DNA from: Peribacillus loiseleuriae
Lineage (GTDB): Bacteria > Bacillota > Bacilli > Bacillales > DSM-1321
Direction of reading: 5' to 3'
Assembly: GCF_001183985.1 (NCBI RefSeq)
Contig: NZ_LFZW01000001.1
Span: 3,024,970 to 3,088,969 of the forward strand
DNA: 64,000 bases
Shown here: positions 27,695-36,831 of the stretch, piece after piece
Numbering within the stretch: position 1 is the first letter of the stretch
How the letters are laid out: every line of letters begins with the position of its first letter
Notes under the pieces: model-generated
Told to the model about the DNA's origin: nothing
The model's input: the letters and a program-made list of their open reading frames with translations, nothing else
The model's database searches: none
Made by a program: the position numbers and the translations under genes

Positions 27695-29146
27695 ATTCTT
27701 TCGCCAGAAGAATGGACATTAAACAAATCATCCCAGACGCCACTTCACCAACAAATATACGAATATATTCAAAGTAAAATCATGAACGGTGAGTGGTCGA
27801 TCGGAACTAGAATCCCAGCACAACGGGATCTAGCAAAAAAATTTCAAGTGAATCGCAGTACAATTGTCTATGCTTTAGGAGAGTTAACAGCAGACGGACT
27901 AATCGAATCAAAAGTTGGAAAAGGCACGATCGTTGTAAATAATACTTGGAGTTTACTAGCTTCTACGCCACCACCTGATTGGAATAGTTACGTGAAGTCC
28001 GGCTCTTATCAGCCAAACATACAAATAATTCAAGATATCAATAAAGCTGAAACGAATCCGAAAATCATTCGACTCGGCACAGGAGAGCTTTCTCCCGAAT
28101 TGTTGCCTGCTGAAAAAATGCAACAAATGTTCCAAAGTCGTTCAAGAATGTTTTCTTTAGGATATTCTGAACCAAAAGGGAGTATCCATTTAAGAGAATT
28201 ATTAAGTGAATATTTAAAAGCCAAAGGAATCATAGCCTCCCCTTCTTCCATATTGATTGTTTCAGGAGGTCTACAAGCATTGCAATTAATCTCTTTAGGC
28301 TTATTACACCGTGGTTCAACTATTTTTCTCGAAACCCCTTCCTACTTGAACTCAGTGCATGTCTTTCAATCAGCAGGTATGAACTTATTTGGCATTCCTA
28401 TGGACCATGAAGGGCTCCTTACCGATTCGCTAGGAAGGTTCAAAAGGCAGCATAACGGAGCTTTACTCTATACCATTCCTTCTTTTCATAACCCAACTGG
28501 TATGCTCATGTCTTCAAATAGACGAATAGATTTAGTGAATGTTTGTAAAAAAGAAAGGTTACCGATTATCGAGGATGATGTTTATGGTGATTTATGGTTT
28601 GATCGTTCGCCACCTGCTCCATTAAAAGCTATAGATAACCAGGGGCTTGTCTTATATATGGGGAGTATGTCTAAAACCGTTGGACCTGGTTTAAGGATAG
28701 GTTGGATTGTAGGGCCCGAACCTGTAATCGACCGTTTATCAGATATTAAAATGCAAACCGATTATGGCTCAAGTTCTTTATCTCAATTTGCCGTTGCCGA
28801 GTGGTTATCAAGTGGTTTTTATGATGAACACATCAAGAAGATTAGAGCAGAATTAAAATGTCGTAGAGACTTTACGATTGACATACTAAATGCACATTTT
28901 AAAGACTTAGCATCCTGGAATATACCCGAAGGCGGTTTTTATATTTGGCTTTGTATCCATAAACAAATTCCAATTCGAAAATTATTTGCAAAGGCCCTAA
29001 ATGAAGGGATTTTATTAAACCCAGGAAATGTATATGTTCGAAACGATCAACAGCATCTTCGGTTGTCTTATTGTTATGCATCACTCGGCCAACTAAAAAA
29101 AGGATTAATAAGACTTTCGGAACTAATTCAGGAGCTTTCTAAATAA
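27695..29146 (+). CDS. MocR/PdxR-type GntR regulator with aminotransferase domain
   Basis: About 483 aa. An N-terminal winged helix (TPLHQQIYEYIQSKI, then GTRIPAQRDLAKKFQVNRSTIVYAL) joins a fold-type I aminotransferase-like domain with PSFHNPTGM, EDDVYGDLWF and the PLP lysine in GSMSKTVGPGLRIGW. Such proteins sense PLP or an amino adduct and activate neighbouring genes; the divergent LysE exporter is the likely target. Oddity: the frame holds no ATG/GTG/TTG/CTG between the stop at 27677 and ATG 27782, which lies inside the winged helix. GAGAGGAG at 27684-27691 precedes ATT 27695, so I take ATT as a tentative start. Confidence 0.82.
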   Translation: MLSPEEWTLNKSSQTPLHQQIYEYIQSKIMNGEWSIGTRIPAQRDLAKKFQVNRSTIVYALGELTADGLIESKVGKGTIVVNNTWSLLASTPPPDWNSYVKSGSYQPNIQIIQDINKAETNPKIIRLGTGELSPELLPAEKMQQMFQSRSRMFSLGYSEPKGSIHLRELLSEYLKAKGIIASPSSILIVSGGLQALQLISLGLLHRGSTIFLETPSYLNSVHVFQSAGMNLFGIPMDHEGLLTDSLGRFKRQHNGALLYTIPSFHNPTGMLMSSNRRIDLVNVCKKERLPIIEDDVYGDLWFDRSPPAPLKAIDNQGLVLYMGSMSKTVGPGLRIGWIVGPEPVIDRLSDIKMQTDYGSSSLSQFAVAEWLSSGFYDEHIKKIRAELKCRRDFTIDILNAHFKDLASWNIPEGGFYIWLCIHKQIPIRKLFAKALNEGILLNPGNVYVRNDQQHLRLSYCYASLGQLKKGLIRLSELIQELSK

Positions 29147-29212
29147 GTGTCGTCATTCTATTTGCTCTATGCCCTCAACTCAATTAATCAGCAATTAGAC
29201 TAACTTGGTTTT

Positions 29213-29251
29213 AAACTGCCAGAACCCTTATTTACTTGGTTCTGGCAGTTT
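29213..29251. terminator. Bidirectional terminator between MocR gene and add
   Basis: AAACTGCCAGAACC and GGTTCTGGCAGTTT are perfect 14-bp arms between the convergent genes. Confidence 0.85.
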
Positions 29252-29262
29252 AATCTTCTCCA

Positions 29263-30255
29263 TTATATATACTTTTTCAGCATTTCCTTTGTCTCTAAAT
29301 CTGCAAAGCATGCTTCAACACTATTAAAATAAATTTGTTTATAATCTTCAAAAATCATATTAAATTCGTTAAATACTATATTGCATTCATTCAGCATATT
29401 TGTAGCAGATACCGTTCTGTTATCCGTATTAATCGTTACTTTTATTCCATCTTTGTGAAAATTATAGATTGGATGTTCACGAAAATTATTCACGGCTTTT
29501 GTTTGGACATTACTTGTCGGACACATTTCAAGCACAACTTGTTGTTCCTTAACTATTCGATATGCTTCATCACAATCTTTAATAAATACTCCATGTCCAA
29601 TCCTTTCAGCACCCAAAAGTTTAACTGCCTCTAATACATTTGTACCTATACCAGTTTCACCAGCATGAATTGTAACTCTATAGCCATATTCTTTCGCTAA
29701 TCGTATCGGTGCTTCGAAGATTCCACAAAACCCTTCCTCCTCAGATGCACATAAATCGATAGCAACAACTCCCTTTCCAAGGAAGCTTTTACCCTTTTCT
29801 ACGACCTCAAAAGCACGATCTACCGACATCGTTCTCATACATGAAAGTATTAAGTTTCCTTTTATATCATATTGATCTTCGGCATCCTTCATTCCATCTA
29901 AGACGCTTTGTATGATTTCTTCTACATCTAATCCTTTTTTAGTGTGAAGTAAAGGAGCAAATCGAACCTCCATATATTTCACATTTTCCTGTGCAGCATC
30001 TTCCAAAAGCTCAAAGGCAATTCTTCTTAGATTCTCTTTAGATTGCATAACTAAATTAGGGAGTGCGAATTTTTTCAAATAATCATCAAGAGATTCACAT
30101 TCTATCGGAGCAATGAGTTCTCTCTGAATTTCTTCAAGATCATAAGAAGGGATACTGATACCTTCTCTCTTTGCAATATTAATGATCGTTTCAGGTCTAA
30201 GACTGCCATCTAGATGGCAATGAAGTTCAATTTTAGGTAACGCTGCGAAATTCAT
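29263..30255 (-). CDS. add: Adenosine deaminase
   Basis: The 330-aa TIM-barrel hydrolase converts adenosine or deoxyadenosine to inosine. Metal ligands are H12 and H14 in ELHCHLDGSL, then TIHAGETG, RIGHGVF, and the Asp in TINTDNRTVS. The length is right for the bacterial Add family. Expression is predicted to be turned on by adenine through the riboswitch at 30297-30407. AGGAGGTTATT precedes the ATG. It gives the cell purine salvage capacity; pbuX in this window is broken. Confidence 0.93.
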   Translation of the reverse strand: MNFAALPKIELHCHLDGSLRPETIINIAKREGISIPSYDLEEIQRELIAPIECESLDDYLKKFALPNLVMQSKENLRRIAFELLEDAAQENVKYMEVRFAPLLHTKKGLDVEEIIQSVLDGMKDAEDQYDIKGNLILSCMRTMSVDRAFEVVEKGKSFLGKGVVAIDLCASEEEGFCGIFEAPIRLAKEYGYRVTIHAGETGIGTNVLEAVKLLGAERIGHGVFIKDCDEAYRIVKEQQVVLEMCPTSNVQTKAVNNFREHPIYNFHKDGIKVTINTDNRTVSATNMLNECNIVFNEFNMIFEDYKQIYFNSVEACFADLETKEMLKKYI

Positions 30256-30296
30256 AATAACCTCCTAATTTTATGTTATTTGAATAGTAAAAAGGT

Positions 30297-30358
30297 AAAA
30301 AAAATTCCTGATTACGAAGAAAATACACGTACATGTACCTTCTTCGTAATCAGGAATT
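30297..30358 (-). terminator. Riboswitch-controlled intrinsic terminator of add
   Basis: Perfect 19-bp arms (30303-30321 and 30340-30358) followed on the minus strand by eight T (30304-30297). The upstream arm reuses the 3' strand of aptamer helices P1 and P3, so folding of aptamer and terminator is mutually exclusive. This is the classic architecture of an ON-type transcriptional riboswitch: ligand binding prevents termination. Confidence 0.88.
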
Positions 30359-30407
30359 ATCGGTTCCTGGTAGAGACCCCCAAACCATATCATTGGAGTT
30401 ATACGAA
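30343..30407 (-). promoter_or_regulatory. Purine riboswitch aptamer, predicted adenine class
   Basis: The minus strand shows the purine aptamer consensus: P1 strand TTCGTATAACTCC, the J1/2-P2 block AATGATATGG, loop segment GGTCTCTACC, P3 with GGAACCG ... AATTCC, and the closing CCTGATTACGAA. The residue that pairs with the ligand (position 74 in B. subtilis xpt numbering) falls at 30349 and is T. This is U in RNA, as in the adenine-sensing pbuE and Vibrio vulnificus add switches; guanine switches have C. It lies in the leader of add. Confidence 0.92.
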
Positions 30408-30429
30408 ATTTTTTCATCAATTTTTTAAT

Positions 30430-30458
30430 AGAATAATAGAATTTATTTTTATTGTCAA
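30430..30458 (-). promoter_or_regulatory. SigmaA promoter of add
   Basis: On the minus strand a perfect -35 TTGACA (30458-30453) is followed after 17 bp by TATTCT (30435-30430). The transcript would start about 15-20 bp before the aptamer. Confidence 0.8.
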
Positions 30459-30649
30459 GTAGGGTACGATTTAAACAAGTTTAAGATAAAAAATTGTCAA
30501 ATAACGTTAAACTTACAATAGTGGGGGAATTACAGCCTGTTATAGTAGGTTCGAACAAAACACCATTCTTAACAAATCTCAAATAATGAAGAAATTTGAT
30601 CATTATTCAACTTTTTTAAGATGAGAGAATACAAATCTCAAAAAACGAT

Positions 30650-31522
30650 CTAAATCTTTGCCATTTCCTCTTTGAAAAAGCGAATAAATATATTCGCTTC
30701 ATTTGTTTCAACTTTTGTTAAAACATATGTTGAAGATGTAGGTAGATGAATTTGATCTGATTTTATTTGAATTAGCTTATTCATTCTTAATTCATCCCTA
30801 ACCATTGTATATGGTAAATATGAAATGCCAAGTCCTTGTTCTATAAATCGTTTCGTAATTTCTATTTGATTCACTTTCATAGTCCGGACAGTTGGATAAT
30901 GCCGTTTAATTTCATTTAATAGATTTTCCCAATAGTCAGGATGATTATGAGTGATGACCCTGTATTTTTCGATTAGTATTTTTTCATCATCTGACTTCAC
31001 TTTATCTTCATGAGGACCTACTAAAATGACAGGCTCTTCGTGTACAATATGGCAGTTTATATTTGTTTGGAAGGGCTTGATTCTTGTTAAACCTAAATCT
31101 GCTCTTCCTGCACTAATTTCCTCACCTATTTCATATGATTTAAGTACGTTAATAAATACTTCTATATTGGGGTTTTCATCCATAAAGCAACGTAATATGA
31201 CTGGCAATACGGATGAGGCTATTTGTGGTGCTGCCGCAATAATTAACTTACGATTGTATCCTTGTTTCCATGATTCAAAATCGGCTAATCCTTGTTCGTA
31301 TTTTTCGACTATTTCTCTTGCGTATGGAAGATAATTAAAACCCGCTGATGTAAGTGAAATTGTTTTTCCATTCCGATCGAATAATTCAATGTTCAGGTTC
31401 TCTTCCAGTCTCCTTATATGTTTTGTAATAGCAGGCTGTGTTAGAAAAAGTTCTTCTGAAGTTTTGCGGAAATTTTCGTACTTCGCTGCAACCATAAATG
31501 TTTTGAGCCATTTAATTTCCAT
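30650..31522 (-). CDS. LysR family transcriptional regulator, CitR-like
   Basis: 290 aa. The N-terminal winged helix WLKTFMVAAKYENFRKTSEELFLTQPAITKHI is close to my recollection of CitR, and the effector domain contains ITHNHPDYWENLL and RTMKVNQIEITKRFIEQGLGISYLP, which are also CitR-like. The ligand is unknown. It is divergent from a methyltransferase gene, with a short inverted repeat (31538-31556) next to its own ribosome binding site. No citrate synthase gene lies beside it. Confidence 0.88.
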   Translation of the reverse strand: MEIKWLKTFMVAAKYENFRKTSEELFLTQPAITKHIRRLEENLNIELFDRNGKTISLTSAGFNYLPYAREIVEKYEQGLADFESWKQGYNRKLIIAAAPQIASSVLPVILRCFMDENPNIEVFINVLKSYEIGEEISAGRADLGLTRIKPFQTNINCHIVHEEPVILVGPHEDKVKSDDEKILIEKYRVITHNHPDYWENLLNEIKRHYPTVRTMKVNQIEITKRFIEQGLGISYLPYTMVRDELRMNKLIQIKSDQIHLPTSSTYVLTKVETNEANIFIRFFKEEMAKI

Positions 31523-31537
31523 ACATATCTCCCCTTG

Positions 31538-31556
31538 TAATAACAGTTCGTTATTA
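31538..31556. promoter_or_regulatory. Inverted repeat in the LysR-methyltransferase divergent region
   Basis: TAATAAC (31538-31544) and GTTATTA (31550-31556) with a 5-bp centre. It lies 16 bp before the LysR gene start, a plausible autoregulatory site; the classic LysR T-N11-A form is not clear. Confidence 0.4.
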
Positions 31557-31649
31557 ATTTTCTCTTTTTTTGTTAATATCCATTATTTATTCTCTCAAGT
31601 ATAATCTAATTAACAAAAATATACTGCCAATAAAAAGGAGCGATTTACT

Positions 31650-32426
31650 ATGGGGAAAGTGCCAAATGCCGAGGACAATTGGAACGCCAATTTATACGAT
31701 TGTAAACATTCCTTTGTTTCAGAATATGGGAATCATTTAATTGAATTATTAGCCCCAAAAGCAGGTGAGAGGATTCTTGATCTCGGTTGTGGAACAGGAG
31801 ATTTAGCAAAGAGATTACATGATTACAAAGTGGATGTTGTAGGTGTAGATCAATCAAAAAATATGGTAATGCAAGCAATGAATAAGTATCCAACGATTAA
31901 GTTTTTTGTGCAAGATGCAACAAACTTAGAATACAAGAACGAATTTGACGCGGTTTTCTCTAACGCCACACTCCATTGGATAAAACAGCCTAAACAAGCA
32001 CTAAATTGCATATATAATAGTTTAAGACAAGGCGGAAGGTTTATCGCAGAATTCGGCGGTAAAGGAAACGTTCAAACAATAACCGATGAAATCATCAATC
32101 AAATTAAGGAAGTAGGAAGAGATTACAAAACGGATCAATTCCCTTGGTATTATCCAAGTATTGGCGAGTATTCGTCTTTAATGGAAGAAGTAGGCTTTAG
32201 AGTCATTTTTGCCGAGCACTATGAAAGACCAACTCGACTAGAAGGAGATGATGGATTAAAGAATTGGATGAATATGTTCGGTAGTGGGATGTTTGCAGGA
32301 ATTGATCAGGATAAAAAAGACTATATCATCACAAAAGTTGAGAATCATTTAAAACCAATTTTATATAAAGATAATCTTTGGATTGCTGATTACAAAAGGA
32401 TTCGTGTAATCGGGATAAAAGAATAG
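31650..32426 (+). CDS. Class I SAM-dependent methyltransferase, trans-aconitate methyltransferase-like
   Basis: 258 aa with motif I ILDLGCGTGDLAKRL, VVGVDQSKNMVMQA, FFVQDATNLEY and FDAVFSNATLHWIKQP. The last block, with the substrate-proximal His-Trp, is typical of the Tam/biotin-type small-molecule methyltransferase group. The divergent CitR-like regulator and a Tam-like enzyme hint at tricarboxylic-acid chemistry, but that is inference. AAAGGAGCGATTTACT precedes the ATG. Confidence 0.85.
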   Translation: MGKVPNAEDNWNANLYDCKHSFVSEYGNHLIELLAPKAGERILDLGCGTGDLAKRLHDYKVDVVGVDQSKNMVMQAMNKYPTIKFFVQDATNLEYKNEFDAVFSNATLHWIKQPKQALNCIYNSLRQGGRFIAEFGGKGNVQTITDEIINQIKEVGRDYKTDQFPWYYPSIGEYSSLMEEVGFRVIFAEHYERPTRLEGDDGLKNWMNMFGSGMFAGIDQDKKDYIITKVENHLKPILYKDNLWIADYKRIRVIGIKE

Positions 32427-32468
32427 ACAAAGAAACGGACCGAACTTTATGCCCTATCACTAAAAAAG

Positions 32469-32541
32469 CAATTAAACGAGCAGAGACTAAGCTTGTTTAA
32501 TTGCTACTAGCTTCGTTTTATGGAGACCATGTAAAACGAAG
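32469..32541. terminator. Tandem hairpins after the methyltransferase gene
   Basis: First stem AGCAATTAAAC / GTTTAATTGCT (32469-32507), second stem CTTCGTTTTA / TAAAACGAAG (32511-32541). T-rich stretches are modest on the plus strand. They merge into repeat copy H. Confidence 0.55.
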
Positions 32542-32616
32542 GGGTCAAAATTATATATCGTTTACGACGTGTCAATGATACTCTAAACAGTATATAGAAT
32601 GTGAGGTCCGGCCCTT
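32539..32616. repeat. Palindromic intergenic element, copy H
   Basis: Left end AAGGGGTCAAAATTATATATCG, mirror AAACAGTATATAGAATGTG and right end GAGGTCCGGCCC. It lies between the convergent methyltransferase gene and proA. Confidence 0.65.
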
Positions 32617-32643
32617 CAGACGCCTACGCCACGTTTTTTTGTA

Positions 32644-33891
32644 TCAAGCTCTAATTTGCCCTTGACCATAAATGAAGTATTTAGTAGACGTTAGTGCTGG
32701 TAGTCCCATTGGCCCTCTAGCATGTAGCTTTTGGGTACTAATTCCGATTTCAGCACCATAGCCGAATTCGAACCCATCTGTAAAGCGAGTAGATGCATTA
32801 TGATAAACAGCCGCCGCATCAACATTTGTTAAAAAGAACTTCGCTGCGACTTTATCTTTCGTAAGAATTGCTTCTGAGTGCTTTGTGCCATAAGTATTGA
32901 TATGATGGACAGCTTCTAATACATTAGCAACCGTTTTAACGCTGAGTGATAAGTCTAAGTATTCAGTTGACCAATCCTCTTCTGTCGCTTGGTTTACTTC
33001 CGGAAACTGTGCTAGAACTTTGTTATCGCCGAATAGGTTTATACCATGTTCATGTAGCTCTTTCAACAAATCTTTCCCATGAAGCTCTAACCATTTTTCT
33101 TGAATAACAAGGCTTTCCACAGCATTACATACCGATGGACGCTGAGTTTTTGCATTTACAATGATTTCTGTTGCCATTGCAAAATCCGCACTTTCATCAA
33201 GATAAATATGACAGTTTCCTGCACCAGTTTCGAGAACGGGAACCGTTGATTCTCTTACAACTGTGTCAATTAGGTTTTTACTGCCTCTAGGTATTAACAC
33301 ATCTAAGTATTCACTTGCATGGAAAAGCTCTTTTGCTGTTTCTCTGCTTGTATCCTCAATTAATTGTACAGCATCAACCGGTAGTTTCGTATTTTTCAAT
33401 GCCTGTTGAATAACCTTTATGATTGCTTGATTAGAATGTTGTGCTGAAGAACTTCCACGTAAAATGACTGCATTTCCCGTTTTTAACGAAAGAGTTGCAG
33501 CATCAATCGTTACATTCGGTCTAGCTTCATAGATCATCCCGATAACTCCAAGAGGAACTCGCTCTTTTTTTATTAACAGACCATTCTCTTTTTCTATCGT
33601 TTCTAATGTTTCGCCAATTGGATCTGGTAGCTCGATCAATAATTGAATCGCCTCTGCCATGGCAGTAATGCGCTTTTCATCTAGCATTATTCGGTCAAGC
33701 ACCGCTTTCGTTAAGCCATTTTCACTGCCTGCTTCCAAATCTTTTTTGTTCTCCATCATTAAATAGGATTGTTCAGCGATTAACAGTTCAGCAATCTTTG
33801 CTAACGCTTCATTTTTCTCTATCGATGAAACATTGACCATTTGATAACTCGCGGCTTTAGCTCGCATTCCTTTTTCGGCTATTTCACTCAT
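32644..33891 (-). CDS. proA: Glutamate-5-semialdehyde dehydrogenase (gamma-glutamyl phosphate reductase)
   Basis: ProA reduces gamma-glutamyl phosphate to the semialdehyde in proline synthesis. The 415-aa protein has the active-site cysteine region [24 protein letters not shown] for NADP binding and the C-terminal [24 protein letters not shown] block. Its ATG overlaps the TAA of proB (TAATG), with AAGGAGGAAAA inside the end of proB. The operon is under the proline T-box at 35.0-35.26 kb. Confidence 0.97.
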   Translation of the reverse strand: MSEIAEKGMRAKAASYQMVNVSSIEKNEALAKIAELLIAEQSYLMMENKKDLEAGSENGLTKAVLDRIMLDEKRITAMAEAIQLLIELPDPIGETLETIEKENGLLIKKERVPLGVIGMIYEARPNVTIDAATLSLKTGNAVILRGSSSAQHSNQAIIKVIQQALKNTKLPVDAVQLIEDTSRETAKELFHASEYLDVLIPRGSKNLIDTVVRESTVPVLETGAGNCHIYLDESADFAMATEIIVNAKTQRPSVCNAVESLVIQEKWLELHGKDLLKELHEHGINLFGDNKVLAQFPEVNQATEEDWSTEYLDLSLSVKTVANVLEAVHHINTYGTKHSEAILTKDKVAAKFFLTNVDAAAVYHNASTRFTDGFEFGYGAEIGISTQKLHARGPMGLPALTSTKYFIYGQGQIRA

Positions 33892-34991
33892 TATTTTTCC
33901 TCCTTAATTTTTACCCAGTTATCTCGATGAATCACTTCGATTGCTGGAAAAACAATCTCATCACTTCTTTTACCCATGACTACTTTTAGTTCGTTTTCCG
34001 AATAGAGCACTTCGCCTTTTCCAAGTAACCCTAATGATCCGTATACCTCAACTACATCGCCTTTATCAAAGCTACCAATCATTTTATAAATACCAGCTGG
34101 AAGCAGACTACTGCCTTTTTTCACTAACGCTTCTTCTGCACCTTCATCAACGAATAAGGCACCTGATACATGGGAATGAAAAGAAATCCATTGCTTGTTT
34201 CTAGCAATTGTAGGGAGAGCTCCTTTGCCAATATAGGTGCCATCACCAGTTCCAGCAATAATATCTTTAAGTTTTTCACTGCCGTCACCAGTTCCGATAA
34301 AGACCTTTACCCCTAATGATAAGGCCATCTTAGCAGCATGAAGCTTGGACTTCATTCCACCAGTCCCAACCTTTGAATCTGAATCTCCTCCAAGTTTCAT
34401 GAGATCATCGGTCACCGTTTCCATATAATCAATTCGTTTTGCATCATGCTGTTTATTCGGATTCGCGTCATATAACCCATTTATATCTGTCAAAATGATA
34501 AGCTGATCCGCATGTACAAGTCCACTTACCAAAGCTGATAGCATGTCATTATCCCCAAAGGTTAGTTCTTCGATTGAAACCGTGTCATTTTCATTAATAA
34601 TCGGCAGAATCCCTCGACTCAGCAATTCAGTTAACGTTTCATGTGCATTCCGATAACGACTTTTATTAGAAAAATCGGCTCTTGTTAATAGAATTTGTGC
34701 AGGTATGATTCCGTATTCACTAAACTGCTCGTTATACGACTGAATAAGTACACTTTGACCGACAGCTGCTGCAGCTTGCTTTCCTTTTAAGGTGACGGGT
34801 CGGGAAGAATAGCCCAATTTCCGAAAACCAGCCGCAACGGCACCGGAAGATACTAATAGTACCTCATGTCCGGCATTTTTCAACTCGGCAATGGCTGCTG
34901 TATGATCGGATATTTTTTCCTGATCAATCTGCCCCTTACTATTCGTTAAAGAACTACTTCCTATTTTCACGACGATCCGTTTCTTTTGCAT
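33891..34991 (-). CDS. proB: Glutamate 5-kinase
   Basis: ProB phosphorylates glutamate to start proline synthesis. The 366-aa protein has the amino-acid kinase domain ([41 protein letters not shown]) and a C-terminal PUA domain from about residue 275 ([23 protein letters not shown]), the full-length form. Start ATG 34991 with TATGGAGGAAATATTC upstream; the frame to 35006 is not needed. It is the first gene of the proBA operon. Confidence 0.97.
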   Translation of the reverse strand: MQKKRIVVKIGSSSLTNSKGQIDQEKISDHTAAIAELKNAGHEVLLVSSGAVAAGFRKLGYSSRPVTLKGKQAAAAVGQSVLIQSYNEQFSEYGIIPAQILLTRADFSNKSRYRNAHETLTELLSRGILPIINENDTVSIEELTFGDNDMLSALVSGLVHADQLIILTDINGLYDANPNKQHDAKRIDYMETVTDDLMKLGGDSDSKVGTGGMKSKLHAAKMALSLGVKVFIGTGDGSEKLKDIIAGTGDGTYIGKGALPTIARNKQWISFHSHVSGALFVDEGAEEALVKKGSSLLPAGIYKMIGSFDKGDVVEVYGSLGLLGKGEVLYSENELKVVMGKRSDEIVFPAIEVIHRDNWVKIKEEK

Positions 34992-35024
34992 GAATATTTC
35001 CTCCATAAATCATCATTTATGTAT

Positions 35025-35260
35025 AAAAAAACCCTTCTCATCCTCTAAAAAAAGGACGAAAAGGGTAAGTTTCCGTGGTACCACCTTTGTTGAATGCATT
35101 ATATCGCATCCCACTTTTCTTGTTAACGCCAAGGATACGCCCGAGGTTCTCCCAGGACTCCAGAAGCAGGTTCAATGGTTCATTGTGACGGGTTCTCAGC
35201 AATCTCCCGCTCTCTGACACAATAAATGTCATTTACTAATCTTCCATCTTCGTTCAAGTT
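35025..35260 (-). promoter_or_regulatory. T-box leader of proBA, proline-specific
   Basis: The minus strand carries the T-box sequence AAGGTGGTACCACGG (35073-35087) followed by an intrinsic terminator (35025-35067, stem CCCTTTTCGTCC with complement, T7). Upstream, stem I includes AGAGAGCGGGAGATTGCTG and the specifier loop region TGAACCTGCTTCTGGAG. The codon at 35168-35170 reads CCT, proline, in the usual position after GAA. Uncharged tRNA-Pro would stabilise the antiterminator and switch on proBA. Confidence 0.92.
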
Positions 35261-35267
35261 TTTAATA

Positions 35268-35296
35268 AGTATGCAAAAAAATTAGATAATTGTCAA
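35268..35296 (-). promoter_or_regulatory. SigmaA promoter of the proBA T-box transcript
   Basis: On the minus strand TTGACA (35296-35291), 17 bp, then CATACT (35273-35268). It lies between the stop of ypeQ and the T-box. Confidence 0.75.
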
Positions 35297-35325
35297 TAGG
35301 TTATGAGAAAGTAATCTCATTTCCT

Positions 35326-35505
35326 TCACTTAACAAGTTTATTTCCTACCTTTCGCAGTTGCTCTCCGATTGTGCACTGCGAAATACAGAATTTATGAGC
35401 AAACCGTCTGCCTTTTTCTTTTTTAAATTGGTTATGAACAAAGCACCCTTTGCACTGAAGCTCTAAAATTTCTTGTACTTCATTATACAGTTCATTCCTG
35501 CTCAT
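35326..35505 (-). CDS. ypeQ: Small zinc-finger protein YpeQ-like
   Basis: 59 aa, missed by length cut-offs: it starts MSRNELYNEVQEILEL and holds QCKGC, VHNQF, AHKFC and SQCTIGEQL. Four cysteines (C18, C21, C40, C44) with nearby histidines fit the small C2HC-type finger of Bacillus YpeQ. AAAGGAG lies eight bases before the ATG. It is 42 bp from the RNase H-like ypeP on the same strand, as in B. subtilis. Function unknown; nucleic acid binding is a reasonable guess. Confidence 0.8.
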   Translation of the reverse strand: MSRNELYNEVQEILELQCKGCFVHNQFKKEKGRRFAHKFCISQCTIGEQLRKVGNKLVK

Positions 35506-35547
35506 CTTGTCTACTCCTTTTTTTACTTTTTAAAACGATACATCCTT

Positions 35548-36204
35548 TCATTCAACCTGAAGTTGACTAAAAATTTCTTCTCCCCGGAGAGCTTGTGAAG
35601 CAAGTTGGTCTGCTTCAACGTTCTTTTTCCGAGTAATAGGATCGTAAATTGGTGTGACGCCAAGTTTCTTCAGCTTCTCCTCGATTCGATCCCCCCATGC
35701 ATTCAATACCTTTTCAAAACAAGGCCATTCTCCAGATAATTGATTTAGGACAACTTGGGAATCTCCATGGAATGTAACGATCTGGTGATGTACACCAAGT
35801 ATCTCTAGCTGATTCACAGCTTCATAAAAAGCAGCATATTCAGCTTCATTATTCGATTCAAGCTCCTCTAGTAAACCGTTCAGGCGAATTCGAAAGGTTT
35901 CTCTGCCTTGTTTATAATAAAGAACTACACCAATGCCGGTCATCTTTGAATCCTTCTGATAGCCACCATCAAAGTAGACCGTTACATCCTGAGGTTCATG
36001 CTCGATTTCCGTTAATAATTTCTTCATTTCCTTCTTTGTCCAAGAGGTCCCTTTTTCATCCTTGAACTCTATGTCCTTCAAACGTCCTGTTTTTTCAAGA
36101 TCGTCTGCAATAATCAAGGCTTCTTTTGCGGAAAGCCAATCAGAAGTAAACATGGCGGAGGGTTTCTTAGCTTGGTGATACTGCCATAGCATGGTGACCT
36201 TCAA
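35548..36204 (-). CDS. ypeP: RNase H-like protein YpeP
   Basis: 218 aa. The C-terminal two thirds are an RNase H fold: VYFDGGYQKDSKMTGIG (first Asp), LESNNEAEYAAFYEAV (Glu), FHGDSQVVLNQL (Asp) and RKKNVEADQLASQAL (last Asp). The first 60 residues are an extra N-terminal domain. The acidic active site appears complete. It is paired with ypeQ and divergent from a second RNase H-like gene, as ypeP and ypdQ are near each other in B. subtilis. Confidence 0.88.
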   Translation of the reverse strand: MKVTMLWQYHQAKKPSAMFTSDWLSAKEALIIADDLEKTGRLKDIEFKDEKGTSWTKKEMKKLLTEIEHEPQDVTVYFDGGYQKDSKMTGIGVVLYYKQGRETFRIRLNGLLEELESNNEAEYAAFYEAVNQLEILGVHHQIVTFHGDSQVVLNQLSGEWPCFEKVLNAWGDRIEEKLKKLGVTPIYDPITRKKNVEADQLASQALRGEEIFSQLQVE

Positions 36205-36426
36205 TTCATTACCTCCTTATAAAATTTTACAAATATTTATACAAAATTCATTCATTTAGGACTATAATAACTGTTGTATCTTCGTGCTGAGCGATATTAT
36301 TTTCTCATATTTTACGCAGAAATACATGGATTCATGCTTATTATTGAATGAAAGAAATATCAGATATGTTACTTAAGGATTTTACATATCATCAGCAAAT
36401 TATTCTACAAGGAAGTGTTCATCATC

Positions 36427-36831
36427 ATGATTGAGGTACATATCGATGGTGCTAGTGCAGGAAACCCTGGACCGAGCGGCGCTGGCATTTTTATCAATAA
36501 TAATGGAACGGTCGAACGCTATTCCATCCCACTTGGAAATATGGAAAATCATGAAGCAGAGTACTGGGCACTGATTAAGGCCCTGGAAATTTGTCTTAGC
36601 CACCAATTTAAGACTGTTTCATTTCGTACAGATTCACAACTCATTAATCAGGCCGTTGAAAAAGGATTTGTGAAAAATAAACGGTATGCTCCATTATTAG
36701 ATCAGGTTCTCGTTCTGTCTAGTAAATTGGACTTATTTTTCCTGAAATGGATTCCAAGTAGCGAGAATAAATCAGCTGATGAACTAGCAAGGAGAGCGAT
36801 TCGAACGAATAATAGGGGTACTGATTCATGA
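36427..36831 (+). CDS. RNase H-like protein, YpdQ-type
   Basis: 134 aa, a compact RNase H domain: IEVHIDGASAGNPGPSGAG (first Asp), ENHEAEYWALIKAL (Glu), SFRTDSQLINQAV (Asp) and SENKSADELARRAI (Asp). All four acidic positions are present, so it may be an active ribonuclease HI or a reverse-transcriptase-like family member. The ATG at 36427 is preferred; GTG 36415 is directly on the AAGGAA. The stop overlaps the ATG of the transporter gene (ATGA). Confidence 0.85.
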   Translation: MIEVHIDGASAGNPGPSGAGIFINNNGTVERYSIPLGNMENHEAEYWALIKALEICLSHQFKTVSFRTDSQLINQAVEKGFVKNKRYAPLLDQVLVLSSKLDLFFLKWIPSSENKSADELARRAIRTNNRGTDS

